A DNA stretch of 46,210 nucleotides from Salinivirgaceae bacterium (GCA_017527435.1 JAFXQB010000023.1:1-46210); one strand, 5' to 3'. Shown: positions 7,320 to 17,165, numbered from the stretch's first letter. The notes: generated by a model from the sequence alone, not told the origin. Numbers and translations: made by a program.

Positions 7320-9020
7320 ATGAGTAAAATATTAGCATCGATTTTTGTTGTTTTGTGGGCAAATGTCGCCGCTGCCCAACTTAGGCTCGATACTCTCGGC
7401 TGGAAATCGCCATTGCATATCCCGCTATATCTGTCGGGAAATTTCGCCGAGCTGCGAAGCGGACATTTTCACGCAGGACTCGATTTGAAGACACAAGGGA
7501 AGGAAGGTTTCCGGGTATATGCCGTCAAGGATGGCTACGTCTCGCGCATAAAGGTGTCGCCAACGGGCTATGGACATTCGGTATATATCACGCATCCTGA
7601 CGGTTATACATCGTTATACGCCCATATGCGCGAGTTCAACATTCAAATCGGTCGTTATGTGCGCGACGCTCAGTACAAACGCAAGAGTTTCGCTGTCGAT
7701 TTATTCCTAAAGCCCGATGAGATGCCCGTCAGAGTGGGCGATGTGCTTGGCTTGTCGGGTAATACGGGCTCGTCGGGCGGGCCGCATCTGCATTTCGAGA
7801 TTCGCGACACACGCGATGCCTGTCCGCTCAACGGATTGTTCCTGGGACTCGACATCAAGGATGATATTCCGCCGCGAATGGCTCTGTTCACTGTTTTTCC
7901 TGGCGATAGTCGCTCTCAGGTTGAAGGAAAATATTCGCGTAACACGGTTAAAGTTCAGAAACAAGGGAACATATACAAACCCGTTGGGGCTGATACAATG
8001 AAAGTTTATGGCACGGTGGGACTTGGCATCAAATGCGACGACTATCTGAACGGTGCCAACAACCGTTGCGGTGTTTACAAGTTCGATGTTTGGGACGGCG
8101 ACGATATTGTGCTCACAATGCGCATCGACGGTGTGCCGTTTTCGCAGACAAAATATGTGAGCAGCATTGCTGATTACGAAGCGTTGGTCAATAGTAAAAC
8201 AGTGGCGTACAGGCTGTATGTCGAGCCAAACAATAAAATCGAACTGTATCCGCAGCTCAAAAAACGCGGATTGATTACGGTGCCGGCGGGTGTGGTGAAA
8301 AAAGTGAAAATCGACGCCTATGACGTTTATGGCAACAAGGCGACATTCGAGACATACTTGCAAGGTGTGGCTTTCAATCGAAATGCCGAAAAACCTGAAG
8401 GCCGATTACTCTCGTGGCAGGATGCTCATAAGTTCGACACGGCGGGCATTGCTATCGATTTTGGCAAAAACACCTTCTTCGATTCGGTTTCATTCAATCT
8501 GAAAATTGATACCAATATAATAAGTGGCGCGTACTCGCCAACCTATGCCATTGGCTCGCCGGCGATTCCATTGGTTAAGTCTTATAACGTGAAAATCAAA
8601 TGCTTGGGCGATAAGGTGCCAACATCAAAGGTGCTTATCGTGTCGGTTAGTGGCGACAAGGTTGCGGCTATGGGCGGTAAGTATAAAGATGGATTTGTTG
8701 AAGCGGCCTTGTCAGGATTTGGCACATACCGCATACAGGCCGACAGTGTTCCGCCTACCATTAAACAGGTTGCAAATCAACCGGTTAATCTTTTGAAATT
8801 CACAATCGATGACGATTTGGCAGGCATAAAATCCTATTCGGCTTCAATCAACGGCGAGTGGATTCTGCTGAAGTACGACCCGAAAACAAAGTCGATAACC
8901 TACGAAGCCGATGAGTATTTGAAAATGGCTGATTCATACCAACTTGAGTTGATGGTTACCGACAACTGCGGCAATGTGGCCAACTATTCCGAACGGCTTC
9001 CCAAAAACAAATTCCAATGA
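7320..9020 (+). CDS. Secreted M23-family metallopeptidase
   Basis: A protein of 566 residues. ATG at 7320 is preferred over an in-frame TTG at 7305 because the signal peptide then starts cleanly (MSKILASIFVVLWANVAAAQ). Residues about 45-160 are an M23 (LytM/lysostaphin-like) domain: HFHAGLDLK supplies the first zinc ligands, YTSLYAH is the usual middle motif and GPHLHFEIRD holds the HxH ligand pair, so the active site looks complete. The remaining 400 or so residues contain beta-rich Ig-like segments. The family hydrolyses peptide cross-links of peptidoglycan or related peptides, here in the periplasm. Its stop overlaps the anmK start (ATGA), so the two are translationally coupled, which fits a joint role in cell-wall turnover. 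Confidence 0.9.
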   Translation: MSKILASIFVVLWANVAAAQLRLDTLGWKSPLHIPLYLSGNFAELRSGHFHAGLDLKTQGKEGFRVYAVKDGYVSRIKVSPTGYGHSVYITHPDGYTSLYAHMREFNIQIGRYVRDAQYKRKSFAVDLFLKPDEMPVRVGDVLGLSGNTGSSGGPHLHFEIRDTRDACPLNGLFLGLDIKDDIPPRMALFTVFPGDSRSQVEGKYSRNTVKVQKQGNIYKPVGADTMKVYGTVGLGIKCDDYLNGANNRCGVYKFDVWDGDDIVLTMRIDGVPFSQTKYVSSIADYEALVNSKTVAYRLYVEPNNKIELYPQLKKRGLITVPAGVVKKVKIDAYDVYGNKATFETYLQGVAFNRNAEKPEGRLLSWQDAHKFDTAGIAIDFGKNTFFDSVSFNLKIDTNIISGAYSPTYAIGSPAIPLVKSYNVKIKCLGDKVPTSKVLIVSVSGDKVAAMGGKYKDGFVEAALSGFGTYRIQADSVPPTIKQVANQPVNLLKFTIDDDLAGIKSYSASINGEWILLKYDPKTKSITYEADEYLKMADSYQLELMVTDNCGNVANYSERLPKNKFQ

Positions 9021-10114
9021 CGCAACGCATTGAAATAGAAGGAATAGGCGTAATGTCGGGCACTTCGCTCGATGGTGTTGACATTGCTTATTGCAATTTC
9101 GTTTGTGATGACGGCCATTGGTCTTGGACACCGCTTGCAGGCAATGTCTATCCATATCCGCCCGAAATGCTTGAGCGACTGAAACATAGCCACGAACTTT
9201 CGGGGCACGATTTGGCGCAACTCGATGTCGATTATGGACGTTTTCTTGGTGGACTGGTAAAAGATTTTGTTGCAGAAAATCATTGCAAGCCAGCTTTCGT
9301 GGCAAGTCACGGCTACACGGTTTTTCACGAGCCGCAGAAAGGCCTGACGCTGCAAATCGGCTCTGGCGCGCAGATTGCGGCTGTGTCGGGTATCGACACC
9401 ATTTGCGATTTCCGCACTGCCGATGTGGCTCACGGTGGCAACGGCGCACCGCTTGTGCCGATAGGCGATAAGTTGCTCTATGGCAATTTCGACTTTTGCC
9501 TGAATTTGGGCGGTTTTGCCAATATCTCGTACGATAATGCTGAAATTAAGCGAGTTGCGTTTGATGTTTGCCCGCTGAACATTGTTGCCAACACGCTCAC
9601 CCGCCGCATTGGACTTGAGTTCGACAAAGACGGTGAACTCGGGCGTAAAGGCGTGGTTGATAAAGAGTTACTTGCCAAACTGAACGCCATACCATATTAT
9701 AAACAGCAACCGCCAAAATCGCTCGGACGAGAGTTTGTTGATGCGGAAATATTGCCGTTATTCGGTCAACGAACTGATATTGAGAATCTTTTGGCAACAT
9801 ATTACCGTCATGCGGCTTATCAGATTTCGTATGCAATGGCTTCGGCTGGCAAGTGCAATGTATTGGTGACAGGTGGCGGCGTTTACAATAGTTTCTTTAT
9901 AGAGTGCTTGAAATCAGCCACTATGCATAATTTGGCTATTCCAAACGCAATTGAAATTGAGTTGAAGGAAGCGATAATTTTCGCATTTTTGGGTGCGTTG
10001 CGTTACTATGGACTTGTAAACTGTTGGAAAACAGTCACTGGCGCGGCTTGCGATACCATTGGCGGTGCCGTTTACCGCGCTTGCAAGCAATCGGAAACTG
10101 ACGATGAATTATAA
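9017..10114 (+). CDS. anmK: Anhydro-N-acetylmuramic acid kinase
   Basis: A protein of 365 residues, typical for AnmK. Motifs include the N-terminal phosphate loop GVMSGTSLDGVDIA, the substrate region GNGAPLVPIGD, NLGGFANIS and the C-terminal VTGGGVYN. AnmK opens the 1,6-anhydro ring of anhMurNAc while phosphorylating it to MurNAc-6-phosphate, a cytoplasmic step in peptidoglycan recycling. The start codon overlaps the stop of the M23 peptidase by 4 bases, which links wall cleavage outside with sugar salvage inside. The C69 peptidase follows after 27 bases, so the set probably forms one operon. Confidence 0.95.
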   Translation: MTQRIEIEGIGVMSGTSLDGVDIAYCNFVCDDGHWSWTPLAGNVYPYPPEMLERLKHSHELSGHDLAQLDVDYGRFLGGLVKDFVAENHCKPAFVASHGYTVFHEPQKGLTLQIGSGAQIAAVSGIDTICDFRTADVAHGGNGAPLVPIGDKLLYGNFDFCLNLGGFANISYDNAEIKRVAFDVCPLNIVANTLTRRIGLEFDKDGELGRKGVVDKELLAKLNAIPYYKQQPPKSLGREFVDAEILPLFGQRTDIENLLATYYRHAAYQISYAMASAGKCNVLVTGGGVYNSFFIECLKSATMHNLAIPNAIEIELKEAIIFAFLGALRYYGLVNCWKTVTGAACDTIGGAVYRACKQSETDDEL

Positions 10115-10141
10115 ATGTAAAACACTTAATATTAGTAAGAT

Positions 10142-11899
10142 ATGAAGATAAAGGCATTTTTGGCAATTTCAATGTCGGTTGCAGTAGGGCAGGTGCTGGC
10201 TTGCACAAATTTCCTAGTTACACCTGGCGCGTCGGCCGACGGCTCGTCGATGGTGAGTTATGCCGCTGATTCTCACGTGCTTTACGGCGAACTTTATCAT
10301 TGGCCCGCAGCAACTTATCCTGCAGGCACATTGCTCGATGTATATGATTGGGACACAGGCAAGTACATGGGCCAGATTGAACAAGCCGCAAAGACTTATA
10401 ACGTAATCGGCAATATGAATGAAAATCAGGTGGTTATAGGCGAGACTACCTACGGCGGCCGTGAGGAACTTTGGGGCGACTCGACTGCCATTATGGACTA
10501 CGGAAGCCTGATTTACATTACTTTACAGCGTGCCACTTCGGCTCGTGAGGCCATTAAGATTATGACTGAGTTGGTCGCTAAATACGGCTATGCAAGTGAG
10601 GGTGAGTCGTTCTCGATTGCCGACCCCAACGAGGTTTGGATTTTTGAGTTGATTGGCAAGGGAATGGACATTCAGAAAACCAAGAAAGGCTTGATTAACA
10701 AGAACAAAGGTGCCGTTTGGGTGGCACGCCAAATCCCTGACGGATATGTCTGCGCCCACGCAAATCAGGCACGAATCACCACTTTCCCGTGGAATGACGA
10801 CCCGACTTCGATTTCGTCGGACCAAATGGACCGCATTTTCGACAAGCAAATCACCACCGTTTATGCCGCCGATGTGATGGATTTCGCGCGTGCCAAAGGC
10901 TATATCAATGACAAAGTGAATAAGTCAAATTTCAGTTTTTCAGATACATACGCACCTGTCGATTTTGTTGGCGCGCGTGCTTGTGAGATTCGTGTCTGGG
11001 CGTTCTTCAACGATGTGGCCGACGGAATGGCGCAATATTGGGATTATGCCAAAGGTGTTGATATAAAACACGATGAATCAACTGGTTACGCAAGCAACAG
11101 AATTCCGCTTTGGGTTAAGCCAAAGGCAAAAGTGTCGTTGGCTCAGATGATGCACAATATGCGTAACCACCTGGAAGGCACAGAGTTGGATATGTCGCAA
11201 GACGTAGGAGCGGGGCCGTGGCACTGCCCGTACCGCTGGCGTCCGATGGATTTCGAGGTTGACGGCAAAAAATATGTGAACGAGCGCACCACAGCCACAC
11301 AGCAGACTGGCTTCTCGTTTGTCGCGCAGTGCCGCGGCTGGCTGCCGAACAAGATTGGCGGCCTGTTCTGGTTCGGCACCGACGACACTGGCAGCACCGT
11401 CTATTGCCCGATGTACGCAAGTATGACCACCGTGCCGAACTGTTTTGCGGTGGGCAACGGCTCGATGATGGAATTCTCTGAAACGGCGGCTTTTTGGGCG
11501 TTCAATCAGGTGTCGAACTTCGCCTACACGCGCTACAGCCTGATTCACCCCGAGGTTGAGGCCAAGCAGACGGCTTTCGAGAGCAAGTTTGAGACTTGCG
11601 TGAAGGCTGTTGACAAGGCTGCTCAAGCGTTACTTGCTGATAATCAGACTGTAGCAGTCGAATATCTGACCGATTTCTCGGTCAATACCGCAGAGCAATT
11701 GGTGCGCGATTGGAAGGATTTTTATAAATATCTGTTTGTCAAATATATGGACGGCAACGTGAAAACGCCGCGCGAAGTGCCTGCAGGCTATAAATATTAC
11801 GCGCCGAAAGTTGAGCAGCCTGGCTACGACGAAAAATGGATGCGCTCGGTTGTGAACGACGCTGGCGACAAACTGCGTTTCCCTGACGAAACTAAATAA
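10142..11899 (+). CDS. Secreted C69-family dipeptidase (Ntn hydrolase)
   Basis: A protein of 585 residues. The signal peptide (residues 1-20) ends VLA and is followed directly by Cys21 in CTNFLVTPGASADGSSM. In C69 (PepD-like) peptidases the Cys freed at the N-terminus is the nucleophile of an Ntn fold, so signal cleavage would also expose the active site. Other family stretches are NENQVVIGETTYGGREEL, YGYASEGESFSIADPNEVW and ARQIPDGYVCAHANQARI. It probably trims dipeptides in the periplasm. It follows anmK by 27 bases and precedes the phosphodiesterase gene by 6, which suggests a shared transcript. Confidence 0.92.
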   Translation: MKIKAFLAISMSVAVGQVLACTNFLVTPGASADGSSMVSYAADSHVLYGELYHWPAATYPAGTLLDVYDWDTGKYMGQIEQAAKTYNVIGNMNENQVVIGETTYGGREELWGDSTAIMDYGSLIYITLQRATSAREAIKIMTELVAKYGYASEGESFSIADPNEVWIFELIGKGMDIQKTKKGLINKNKGAVWVARQIPDGYVCAHANQARITTFPWNDDPTSISSDQMDRIFDKQITTVYAADVMDFARAKGYINDKVNKSNFSFSDTYAPVDFVGARACEIRVWAFFNDVADGMAQYWDYAKGVDIKHDESTGYASNRIPLWVKPKAKVSLAQMMHNMRNHLEGTELDMSQDVGAGPWHCPYRWRPMDFEVDGKKYVNERTTATQQTGFSFVAQCRGWLPNKIGGLFWFGTDDTGSTVYCPMYASMTTVPNCFAVGNGSMMEFSETAAFWAFNQVSNFAYTRYSLIHPEVEAKQTAFESKFETCVKAVDKAAQALLADNQTVAVEYLTDFSVNTAEQLVRDWKDFYKYLFVKYMDGNVKTPREVPAGYKYYAPKVEQPGYDEKWMRSVVNDAGDKLRFPDETK

Positions 11900-11905
11900 T
11901 TGAAA

Positions 11906-13141
11906 ATGAAACTGAAAAGACTGGCGTTTGTGCTTTTTGTGGTTTTTCTTGCGATTGTTGCGGTGCAAGATGCCTACGTGAGTCATTTACGCAACCGCAA
12001 AGTCGAGCCGCGCAACTATACAGTTGTTCTGTCGCTTGATGGATTTCGCTTTGATTATCAGAATATTGCCAATACACCAACTCTCGATTCAATTGAGCGG
12101 GCAGGGGTGAGGGCGGCTGGCTTGCAGCCTGTTTTCCCGTCGCTCACTTTTACCAATCATTACTCGATTGCGACGGGCTTATATGCTGAAAATCACGGAA
12201 TTGTGGCGAATAAGTTTATGGTTCCGCAGACTAAACAGTGCTATTCGAACGGCAAAGTGAAATCGGCGGTTGCCGACAAATTGTATGGTGGAGAGCCTAT
12301 ATGGGTAACGGCTGAATCACAGCGAATTAAGTCGGCAGTGAATATGTGGGTTGGCTGCGACGCACAAATAAAAGGCTACCGCCCGACAACGTGGAAACCA
12401 TACAGCGCAAGTGAACCGTATAAGGCGCGAATTGATTCTGTAATCAAGTGGCTGTCAGCCGATTATGACAAGCGTCCGCATTTGGCAATGTGCTATATTG
12501 AGGCTGCCGACACCATTGGTCACAAGTTTGGCCCCGATTCGCCCGAAATTGTTGAAGCTATCCAACAAGTTGACAGTTTGGTGGGTTACTTCTGTCAGCA
12601 ATTATCGATGTTAAGTTTTTGTGATTCAATAAATTTTATCATTCTCTCTGACCACGGAATGATTCAAACCGACACGCAGAATGTTGTCGATTTGAAAAAA
12701 TATGTGCGCGACAGTTGGGTTGACACATTGATTTACTCGCCTGCTATCTCGCTGGCTTATTGCAAGAAACATTGTGCCGACTCGGTTGTTTCGGCTTTGC
12801 AGGGCGTTGATGGCGTTACTGCTTGCCTGCGTGCCGATTTGCCTGAACGTTTCCATTGCTCGGCATGTGCGAGAATGGGCGATGTGGTGATTCTTTCGGA
12901 TAGCGGTAAAATGCAGATTTACAAAAGCAAACGCCCGCTGCCATTGGGCGCTCACGGCTACGACAATGCCAATCGGCTTATGAACGGCATTTTCTACGCC
13001 ATTGGCCCCGATTTCAAGCAGGGTTTTGCCGCGCCACAACTCTATAACACAGATGTTTACGGACTTTTGTGCCGACTTTTGGAAATCGCGCCTGCGCACA
13101 AAGACGGTCTGATGGAGCGAATTGAGTGTGTGCTGAAGTGA
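11906..13141 (+). CDS. Nucleotide pyrophosphatase/phosphodiesterase-like enzyme (alkaline phosphatase superfamily)
   Basis: A protein of 411 residues from the ATG at 11906; an in-frame TTG at 11900 is less likely. The N-terminal hydrophobic segment (LAFVLFVVFLAIVAV) is an uncleaved anchor or signal. The NPP pattern is clear: SLDGFRFDY (metal-binding Asp), PSLTFTNHYSIATGLY (the Thr nucleophile lies in this stretch), ENHGIVAN, CYIEAADTIGHKFGPDS and ILSDHGM. Enzymes of this family cleave phosphodiester or pyrophosphate bonds in nucleotides or related molecules using two zinc ions. The substrate cannot be inferred. It follows the C69 gene by 6 bases and ends before a palindromic hairpin at 13163-13193. 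Confidence 0.9.
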   Translation: MKLKRLAFVLFVVFLAIVAVQDAYVSHLRNRKVEPRNYTVVLSLDGFRFDYQNIANTPTLDSIERAGVRAAGLQPVFPSLTFTNHYSIATGLYAENHGIVANKFMVPQTKQCYSNGKVKSAVADKLYGGEPIWVTAESQRIKSAVNMWVGCDAQIKGYRPTTWKPYSASEPYKARIDSVIKWLSADYDKRPHLAMCYIEAADTIGHKFGPDSPEIVEAIQQVDSLVGYFCQQLSMLSFCDSINFIILSDHGMIQTDTQNVVDLKKYVRDSWVDTLIYSPAISLAYCKKHCADSVVSALQGVDGVTACLRADLPERFHCSACARMGDVVILSDSGKMQIYKSKRPLPLGAHGYDNANRLMNGIFYAIGPDFKQGFAAPQLYNTDVYGLLCRLLEIAPAHKDGLMERIECVLK

Positions 13142-13162
13142 TGGTGGGTAAATCCAAGACAA

Positions 13163-13193
13163 ACATAGGGCGAATAAAAATTCGCCCTTATGT
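13163..13193. repeat. Palindromic hairpin after the phosphodiesterase gene
   Basis: GGGCGAA (13168-13174) and TTCGCCC (13181-13187) form a perfect stem around TAAAAA. Flanking ACATA and TATGT extend it with one bulged base. There is no strong T-run, so it may be an interspersed palindromic repeat as much as a terminator. Confidence 0.55.
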
Positions 13194-13277
13194 GTTTAAA
13201 TGGAATAGAATCGGTTGAGGAAAATGTAACATCCCCGCCACCGCAGCGTCTTTTTCGGTGTGTTAAAATTAAAGATT

Positions 13278-14009
13278 ATGAAAAAGACATTTTTACCGAT
13301 TCTTATTTTTGTGATGCCGTTATTGTCTGTGGCACAAAGTGATACGAATGACGGCAAACTCGCGGACTACAAGATTATCACGGGCCGTTTAGAGGGCGGT
13401 TCGGCTGAGCAGCAGGGCGCCTACGCCCAATTGTTTGGCGCCGACGACACGCAGCGCAAGTTCGATTTGTATTTTCATTGGTACAACATCGCGCACGAGT
13501 ACAGCCACTGCCTTCTCGACTTTTACGGCAAGAGTGTTGGCGGCGTTGAGGAAGAGATGCTTGCCAACAAGTTCGCGGTTGCCTATTGGCGGGCCGCTGG
13601 CTTTGCTGACGAACTCTCAACTCTGAAAAGCATACTTGACGGCGCGCTGTCGGCTTTTCCGAATCCTGTGCCCGATGGTAAGACGTTTACCGATTGGTAC
13701 ACAGAGATTTGGGGCACCGAGCAATTGATGAATGCCGCGGTTTACGGCTATTTTCAGTTCAAAAGCGTGCTCATTGCGATGGACGATGCCGACGACCTGA
13801 CGCAGTGGTTTGCCAATGTCGGAATTGATGGTTTTTCAATGCCAAGCGGTTGCCAATCAAATAAATATCCCGTCGAGGCGGAAGCGGCGGCCGATGTACT
13901 TGACGATTTGCAGCAGTTCTTCAAGGCATCGGGCCTTGAGCCGCCAACCGTCGGCCTTAACCTGACCAACGACCCGATGACCCATCGCTCACAAAAGATA
14001 AAAGAGTAG
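13278..14009 (+). CDS. Secreted putative zinc metallopeptidase with HEYSH motif
   Basis: A protein of 243 residues from the ATG at 13278; an in-frame GTG at 13260 is unlikely because the signal peptide starts at 13278 (MKKTFLPILIFVMPLLSVAQ). Residues about 80-84 are HEYSH within WYNIAHEYSHCLLDFYG, a zinc-binding HExxH motif, and EEEMLANKFAVAYW 20 or so residues later could supply the third ligand as in gluzincins. DUF4344-type proteins have a similar layout, but the family was not recognised with certainty. No propeptide or C-terminal sorting domain is visible. The gene stands alone between a palindrome and the dnaK upstream region; its substrate is unknown. Confidence 0.65.
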   Translation: MKKTFLPILIFVMPLLSVAQSDTNDGKLADYKIITGRLEGGSAEQQGAYAQLFGADDTQRKFDLYFHWYNIAHEYSHCLLDFYGKSVGGVEEEMLANKFAVAYWRAAGFADELSTLKSILDGALSAFPNPVPDGKTFTDWYTEIWGTEQLMNAAVYGYFQFKSVLIAMDDADDLTQWFANVGIDGFSMPSGCQSNKYPVEAEAAADVLDDLQQFFKASGLEPPTVGLNLTNDPMTHRSQKIKE

Positions 14010-14044
14010 GAAAGTTCAATCCTTCAGTTAATCAATCCTTCATC

Positions 14045-14060
14045 CCGATAGCTATCGGGA
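14045..14060. repeat. Perfect 16-base palindrome
   Basis: CCCGATAGCTATCGGG is its own reverse complement. It sits among short direct repeats of the phrase TCAATCCTTCA (14014-14083) in the dnaK upstream spacer. It resembles interspersed palindromic elements of Bacteroidetes genomes. Confidence 0.7.
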
Positions 14061-14184
14061 CTTCAATCCTTCAATCCTTATCTTCCGCCATTCTGTCATA
14101 CAACACTGACACGTTTCGGGCCGAATCGCTCTGCGGACTGACAAAAATTCGGACAGCGGCGGCCAAAAGCGGGCAAAAATCGTC

Positions 14185-14200
14185 TGGCACAGAGATTGTC
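14185..14200 (+). promoter_or_regulatory. Sigma-54-like promoter element upstream of dnaK
   Basis: TGGCACAGAGATTGTC has the TGGCAC and TTG blocks of a -24/-12 promoter with the right distance (GG, 10 bases, GT instead of GC). It lies 55 bases before the dnaK start codon. The single mismatch at the -12 C lowers confidence. No TAnnTTTG box or CIRCE operator was seen in the same spacer. Confidence 0.4.
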
Positions 14201-14254
14201 AATCGTTGGGCAATCAATTTTAAAAATTGAACAACAATTTAAAATTTAAATATT

Positions 14255-16168
14255 ATGGGAAAGATAATTGGAATCGACTTAGGAACCACAAACTCTTGCG
14301 TTGCCGTGATGGAAGGCAACGAACCTGTGGTTATTGCAAACAGCGAAGGCAAACGTACAACGCCTTCGGTAATCGGCTTTATTGACGGCGGCGAGCGCAA
14401 AGTGGGCGACCCTGCAAAACGTCAGGCCATCACCAACCCGCAGAAGACCGTCTTCTCAATCAAGCGGTTTATGGGCGAGCGCTACGACAATCTGACAAAC
14501 GAAATCAACCGTGTGCCTTACAAGGTTGTGAAGGGCGACAACAACACCCCGCGTGTCGACATCGACGGCCGCCTGTACACACCGCAGGAGATTTCGGCCA
14601 TCATCCTTCAGAAAATGAAGAAAACTGCCGAAGACTATCTAGGACAGGAAGTTACGGACGCCGTAATCACCGTGCCCGCTTACTTCAACGACTCACAGCG
14701 TCAGGCCACTAAAGAGGCTGGCGAGATTGCGGGCCTGAATGTCCGCCGTATTGTGAACGAGCCTACTGCGGCTGCCCTGGCTTACGGCTTGGACAAGACC
14801 AACAAGGATATGAAGATTGTCGTGTTCGACTGCGGCGGCGGTACTCACGATGTGTCGGTGCTTGAACTTGGCGACGGCGTGTTTGAGGTGAAGGCCACCG
14901 ACGGTGATACCCACCTTGGCGGCGACGACTTCGACCATCGTATCATCGAGTGGTTGGTTCAAGAGTTCAAAGACGAGAACTCGGGTGCCGATTTGAGCAA
15001 GGACCCAATGGCTCTGCAACGCTTGAAAGAGGCTGCCGAGAAGGCGAAAATCGAACTTTCGAACACCACATCGACCGAAATCAACCTGCCTTACATTATG
15101 CCTGTCGACGGCGTTCCACGTCACTTGGTTCGCACGCTGACCCGCGCAAAATTCGAGCAGTTGATTGACGACCTTATCCAACGTACAATCGCACCTTGCA
15201 AATCGGCTCTGCAGAACGCTGGTTTGACAGTTAACGATATCAATGAGGTTATTCTGGTGGGCGGCTCAACACGTATTCCTGCCATTCAGCAGGCTGTGGA
15301 GAAATTCTTCGGCAAGGCACCGTCGAAGGGCGTTAACCCCGACGAGGTGGTTGCCATCGGCGCTGCAATTCAAGGCGGCGTTTTGACTGGCGACGTGAAA
15401 GACGTGCTGCTGCTCGACGTTACCCCGCTTTCGCTCGGCATCGAGACTATGGGCGGCGTAATGACCAAACTCATCGAGGCCAACACCACCATCCCGACAA
15501 AGAAATCGGAAACCTTCACAACGGCTGTCGACAATCAGCCATCGGTTGAGATTCACGTGCTTCAGGGCGAGCGCTCAATGGCGAAGGACAACAAGACCAT
15601 CGGCCGCTTCCACCTGGACGGCATTATGCCCGCACCGCGCGGTGTGCCGCAGATTGAGGTTACGTTCGACATCGACGCCAACGGCATCCTGAACGTGTCG
15701 GCCAAAGACAAGGCCACTGGCAAGGAGCAGAAAATCCGCATCGAGGCATCGTCGGGTCTGTCTGACGACGAAATCAAGCGTATGAAGGCCGAAGCCGAAG
15801 CCAACGCCGAAGCCGACAAGAAGGAGAAGGAGCGCATCGACAAAATCAATCAGGCCGACTCAATGATTTTCCAAACCGAGAAGAACCTGAAGGAGTACGG
15901 CGACAAACTGCCTGCCGACAAGAAATCGGCCATCGAGAGCGCGCTGAACAAACTGAAGGACGCTCACAAGGCTCAGGACATTGCCGCCATCGACGCCGCA
16001 ATGAACGAAGTGAACACCGCCTTCCAAGCCGCTTCGCAGGATATGTACAACGCACAGGCCCAAGCCCAACAGGCTCGGCCAAACGCTGGTCAGCAACAGC
16101 AGGCCAACAATGGTGGCAAGAACGGTGGTGACGAGGTTACGGACGTTGATTTTGAGGAGGTTAAGTAA
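14255..16168 (+). CDS. dnaK: Chaperone DnaK (Hsp70)
   Basis: A protein of 637 residues, full length. The ATPase domain carries [16 protein letters not shown], the conserved [16 protein letters not shown] and [11 protein letters not shown], the phosphate loop [14 protein letters not shown] and [10 protein letters not shown]. The linker [12 protein letters not shown] leads to the substrate-binding beta domain ([12 protein letters not shown]) and an alpha lid, with a Gln/Asn/Gly-rich tail ending in DVDFEEVK, the typical EEVK-like C-terminus. It refolds proteins in the cytoplasm with DnaJ and GrpE, which are not in the window. The gene appears monocistronic, with a strong terminator at 16199-16228. 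Confidence 0.98.
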   Translation: MGKIIGIDLGTTNSCVAVMEGNEPVVIANSEGKRTTPSVIGFIDGGERKVGDPAKRQAITNPQKTVFSIKRFMGERYDNLTNEINRVPYKVVKGDNNTPRVDIDGRLYTPQEISAIILQKMKKTAEDYLGQEVTDAVITVPAYFNDSQRQATKEAGEIAGLNVRRIVNEPTAAALAYGLDKTNKDMKIVVFDCGGGTHDVSVLELGDGVFEVKATDGDTHLGGDDFDHRIIEWLVQEFKDENSGADLSKDPMALQRLKEAAEKAKIELSNTTSTEINLPYIMPVDGVPRHLVRTLTRAKFEQLIDDLIQRTIAPCKSALQNAGLTVNDINEVILVGGSTRIPAIQQAVEKFFGKAPSKGVNPDEVVAIGAAIQGGVLTGDVKDVLLLDVTPLSLGIETMGGVMTKLIEANTTIPTKKSETFTTAVDNQPSVEIHVLQGERSMAKDNKTIGRFHLDGIMPAPRGVPQIEVTFDIDANGILNVSAKDKATGKEQKIRIEASSGLSDDEIKRMKAEAEANAEADKKEKERIDKINQADSMIFQTEKNLKEYGDKLPADKKSAIESALNKLKDAHKAQDIAAIDAAMNEVNTAFQAASQDMYNAQAQAQQARPNAGQQQQANNGGKNGGDEVTDVDFEEVK

Positions 16169-16198
16169 GTAATTGATTATCAATCAGTTATATTAAAT

Positions 16199-16228
16199 AG
16201 CACAACCCAATGGGTTGTGCTTTTTTTG
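16199..16228 (+). terminator. Intrinsic terminator of dnaK
   Basis: AGCACAACCCA and TGGGTTGTGCT pair perfectly around a single A and are followed by seven T residues, 31 bases after the dnaK stop. Confidence 0.9.
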
Positions 16229-16413
16229 TTGCTACAATTGTCATATGGTATATGTTGCTTTTTTCGCTTTTCTTAGTTATGTCGAGGCATGTTTCCTTTT
16301 ATCATTCGTTATTATAGTTGTCATATTGCTATGTTTTACCCGCTCTATTTTTTGTTCGTATGGCTGATGGGGGGCGCAGAAATGATTATGTTTGAGTATT
16401 AATCAATACTATT

Positions 16414-17136
16414 ATGTACGAAAAATTAGAACAATTGCTCAATGACCTTAAATCAATGAATCTCAAGCCATTTATCGGTTATGGAAACCCGGATGCAAAG
16501 ATTTTAATTGTGGGGAAAGAGTGTACTGCTCCCAATGGGAGTGACGGTTGGAAAAAATTTTATGAGCCTAATTTCAATCAATGGAAAAAGAGTTTTGAAG
16601 GACATGGTTTCGATTTTAAATCAGGTGTTGAACCATACGACTTTGAGCATGGCAACTTCCACCCGATAAATCCTTATTACAAATTAGAAAACAAGAAGCA
16701 ATCCAAGAAAAAGGAAGTTGGCCGGCCAAGCGCAACATACTATTATTATCAGCGACTTGTTGATATGATAAGAACAGGCAATGATGTAGAGTACAAGAAA
16801 TCTGATTGTATAGACTTTTTTAAAGACTGTTTCATTACAGAATTGAATGACATTTGTCGCCCTAATGATTCGGGACTAAATAAACCTGAACACGAAAAGA
16901 TAGAAGAAAGCATTAGAGTCAGATTCGATTGGATGCGTAAGACAAATTTCTTCAATCAGTTCAAAGTGGTAATACTGGCTTGCGGACCATACGCGGAAGC
17001 AATAAAGAAAGATGAAATACTTCGTACCGAATTGTATGGAAACGCAAGTATAGTTTATTGTCACCAACTCTCATATTGGGACAAATCATTGGAGAACGAA
17101 ATACCGAAGATACAAGAGTCATTGGCAAAAAAATAA
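16414..17136 (+). CDS. Unknown protein, possible uracil-DNA-glycosylase-like fold
   Basis: A protein of 240 residues, not firmly recognised. An early GNPDAKILIVGKECTAP resembles the first motif of UDG-superfamily proteins (GxxxAxIxIVGxxP), a central FKVVILACGPYA resembles the hydrophobic strand with GxxA, and a late VYCHQLSYW sits where an HPS-type motif would be. The catalytic Asp/Asn of active UDGs cannot be assigned, so the enzyme may be inactive or belong to another family. Residues 85-115 are Lys/Tyr-rich (KKQSKKKEVGRPSATYYYYQ). It and the next gene are clearly more AT-rich than dnaK and purE around them, which suggests recent acquisition. The next gene starts 29 bases later. Confidence 0.5.
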   Translation: MYEKLEQLLNDLKSMNLKPFIGYGNPDAKILIVGKECTAPNGSDGWKKFYEPNFNQWKKSFEGHGFDFKSGVEPYDFEHGNFHPINPYYKLENKKQSKKKEVGRPSATYYYYQRLVDMIRTGNDVEYKKSDCIDFFKDCFITELNDICRPNDSGLNKPEHEKIEESIRVRFDWMRKTNFFNQFKVVILACGPYAEAIKKDEILRTELYGNASIVYCHQLSYWDKSLENEIPKIQESLAKK

Positions 17137-17165
17137 TTGATTAAAATCAGAATAAGCATACATTA

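Noticed and set aside
14010..14254. CIRCE or other heat-shock operator before dnaK
   Set aside because: No inverted TTAGCACTC element is present; the only perfect palindrome is a dispersed-repeat type far upstream.
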